A stretch of 15,816 nucleotides of DNA, from assembly GCA_013336205.1 (NCBI GenBank), contig JAAXUD010000012.1:1-15816 (forward strand), read 5' to 3'. The stretch comes from Lentimicrobium sp. GTDB taxonomy: Bacteria > Bacteroidota > Bacteroidia > Bacteroidales > Lentimicrobiaceae. The notes under the pieces are model-generated. The model saw only the letters and a program-made list of their open reading frames with translations. It made no database searches and had not been told where the DNA came from. The translations under genes were made by a program, and so were the position numbers. This document shows positions 14,851 to 15,816 of the stretch, piece by piece; the first letter of the stretch is position 1, and the number at the start of each line of letters is the position of its first letter.

Positions 14851-14932
14851 CGGCCAACAGCCTGAAAGGCTGAGACATCAGAGCTACCGGATAATAAAAT
14901 GATACAAACACCCTGTAGGGGTGAGACAAACC
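14851..14932. repeat. Dyad repeat element, copy 1
   Basis: Two mini-hairpins, AGCCT-GAA-AGGCT and CACCC-TGTA-GGGGTG, each followed by TGAGACA or GAGACA. It aligns with copy 2 at 15059-15133 over about 75 bp at roughly 85% identity by eye, including the shared CCGG(A/G)TAATAAAATGAT block. Resembles dispersed intergenic repeats of Bacteroidota. Confidence 0.75.
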
Positions 14933-15058
14933 GTAGAAGTAAAAATCCTTTTATTTGTTAAGGATATAGGGACGACCTATGGTGATGAACTCCTGATTGG
15001 TAAAGACGCGCAATGCTTTGCGGCTCTGACTTTGCAGAAAACAGGAGTTACAGGTTTT

Positions 15059-15133
15059 CGGCCTGAAGGGCTGAGACAACAGAACAACCGGGTAATAAAA
15101 TGATTTAAACACCCTGAAGGGGTGAGACAAACC
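15059..15133. repeat. Dyad repeat element, copy 2
   Basis: Same layout as copy 1, shorter by seven bases near its left end. The second hairpin reads CACCC-TGAA-GGGGTG, so the stem is kept while the loop changes. It starts 208 bp after copy 1. Confidence 0.75.
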
Positions 15134-15142
15134 AAATTGGCA

Positions 15143-15236
15143 GAGACGCAATGCCTTGCGTCTCCTTTGCGTCATCATATCGCAATGCCTTGCGTCTCTT
15201 TTGCATCACCATATCGCAATGCTTTGCGTCTCCTCC
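15143..15236. repeat. 34-bp tandem repeats with GCAA-TTGC hairpins
   Basis: Units start at 15147, 15181 and 15215 (34, 34 and about 22 bp), each opening CGCAATGC(C/T)TTGCGTCTC. The first, with its left flank, makes a perfect 9-bp stem GAGACGCAA/TTGCGTCTC around TGCC (15143-15164). The bases between stems are conserved, so this is not a CRISPR array. A degenerate relative occurs near 15005-15028. Confidence 0.85.
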
Positions 15237-15288
15237 TTACAACACAGCTTTATGTTTCCTGAAGTATTTGTATATCAGATATTTTGTT

Positions 15289-15816
15289 CTATAGAATCAC
15301 ATCCAGGCATAAAAACACCATTACAAAGAAATAATAGACATTGATCCTGATAAACGAAGACCTGAATGCAATATCATCTTTTGAAGGTCTTATCAGACCA
15401 ATAAACGTAAATACCAAAATGACAGATAATATCCAGAGTAAGTATATGATTGATGAATGATTAAACTGGTAAAAACCAGGTAACATAAAGGCCGCTACTG
15501 CTGTGGCCACAATCCAGATAAAAGTGAGGCGGCGGATCTGTAGCGAAGTAAACTTCATGGTGAGTGATTGCAAACCGGCCATTTCATATTCATGTCCATA
15601 GCGCAAAAGCAACAACCAGAAATGAGGGATCTGACCAATAAAAAAGAAGAATCCCAGCGCAATGGCAACAGGACTTGAAATTGAGCCACCTCCTGCTACC
15701 CAGCCAATGAGTGGGGGCAATGCTCCTACAATTCCTCCCGGCACTGCTGCAAAGGCCGATTTGCGCTTCAGGGGTGTATAGATTCCATTGTACCAGAAAT
15801 AGGTTAGTAAGCCCAG
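15289..15816 (-). CDS. ctaB: Haem O synthase (protohaem IX farnesyltransferase), C-terminal part
   Basis: The gene runs off the right edge; 175 codons are visible, with stop TAG at 15291-15289. The GTG at 15744 is an internal valine, since the frame continues upstream with 'YFWYNGIYTPLKRKSAFAAVPGGIVGALPPLIGWVAGG', the conserved core of the CtaB/CyoE family, followed by 'GQIPHFWLLLLRYGHEYEMAGL' (second conserved motif) and further membrane helices. The enzyme (UbiA superfamily) adds a farnesyl chain to haem B to give haem O, the cofactor of bo3 oxidases and the precursor of haem A. cbb3 oxidase uses only haems B and C, so the product serves another oxidase. It converges on the cbb3 locus and is a separate unit. 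Symbols ctaB and cyoE are both used. Confidence 0.95.
   Translation of the reverse strand: MGLLTYFWYNGIYTPLKRKSAFAAVPGGIVGALPPLIGWVAGGGSISSPVAIALGFFFFIGQIPHFWLLLLRYGHEYEMAGLQSLTMKFTSLQIRRLTFIWIVATAVAAFMLPGFYQFNHSSIIYLLWILSVILVFTFIGLIRPSKDDIAFRSSFIRINVYYFFVMVFLCLDVIL

Larger units (their letters stand above)
14682..15288. other. Gene-free, repeat-filled intergenic region
   Basis: 607 bp between the 14010 gene and the converging haem O synthase gene. Short open frames exist on both strands but lie on repeats and lack start signals and protein-like composition. The region holds three repeat families, listed separately: octamers (14736-14790), a two-copy dyad element (14851-14932 and 15059-15133) and 34-bp tandem repeats (15147-15236). 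A dyad AACTCCTG (14988-14995)/CAGGAGTT (15042-15049) encloses a degenerate copy of the 34-bp unit core. Confidence 0.7.

Noticed and set aside
14582..14929. 115-residue minus-strand open frame, and a 75-residue one at 14951-15178
   Set aside because: Both are translations of the repeat elements; similar peptide stretches simply reflect the two copies of the same DNA repeat, and the first overlaps the 3' end of a better-supported gene.
15143..15236. Possible CRISPR array
   Set aside because: The 34-bp units are nearly identical along their whole length, so there are no unique spacers; only 2-3 copies and no cas genes.

Overview
The window looks like a chromosomal segment of a Bacteroidota (Bacteroidetes) member. 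The signs are a fused CcoN-CcoO oxidase subunit, a one-haem CcoP, SusC-like TonB receptor sequence, many short 'MKK...AQ' signal peptides, moderate-to-low GC, weak Shine-Dalgarno sequences and promoter boxes of the Bacteroidetes type (-7 TAnnTTTG, with or without a -33 TTTG). I cannot name the genus.

Layout. Positions 1-2121 hold the 3' end of a TonB-dependent receptor gene followed 14 nt later by a secreted protein with two sulfite-oxidase-like (molybdopterin-fold) repeats but no molybdenum-ligating cysteine; a good terminator closes this pair. Positions 2122-3121 hold a dyad-rich leader, an unrecognised secreted protein and a bidirectional terminator. On the minus strand, 3164-4091 carries a Crp/Fnr regulator and, downstream of it, a small YgaP-like membrane protein gene. 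A perfect GTGA-N6-TCAC operator lies just upstream of that second gene's promoter.

The core, 4426-13837 on the plus strand, is a nearly complete cbb3-type (high oxygen affinity) cytochrome oxidase locus. It runs ccoI (copper ATPase), ccoS, ccoNO fusion, ccoQ, ccoP, ccoG, ccoH, a TauE/DsbD_2-like membrane protein with a possible role in copper handling, and a lipoprotein cytochrome c. CcoI, CcoS, CcoG, CcoH and the TauE-like protein would serve assembly and copper supply; CcoNO, CcoQ and CcoP form the enzyme; the lipoprotein cytochrome is a candidate electron donor or a substitute for the haem missing from CcoP. A strong hairpin separates ccoP from ccoG, and a UUCG-loop terminator ends the locus.

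Positions 14010-14681 encode another unrecognised secreted protein. Positions 14682-15288 are gene-free and made of several short repeat families. The right edge (15289-15816, minus strand) is the C-terminal part of haem O synthase (CtaB/CyoE). A cbb3 enzyme does not need haem O, so a second oxidase probably lies beyond the edge.

The most interesting signals are regulatory and structural. They are the Crp/Fnr operator whose half-site fits the recognition helix encoded beside it, a 25-bp near-perfect palindrome before the 2435 gene, 7-bp repeats before the TauE-like gene that could change promoter spacing, and the metal-less tandem molybdopterin-fold protein. I did not find a clearly new multi-gene system.
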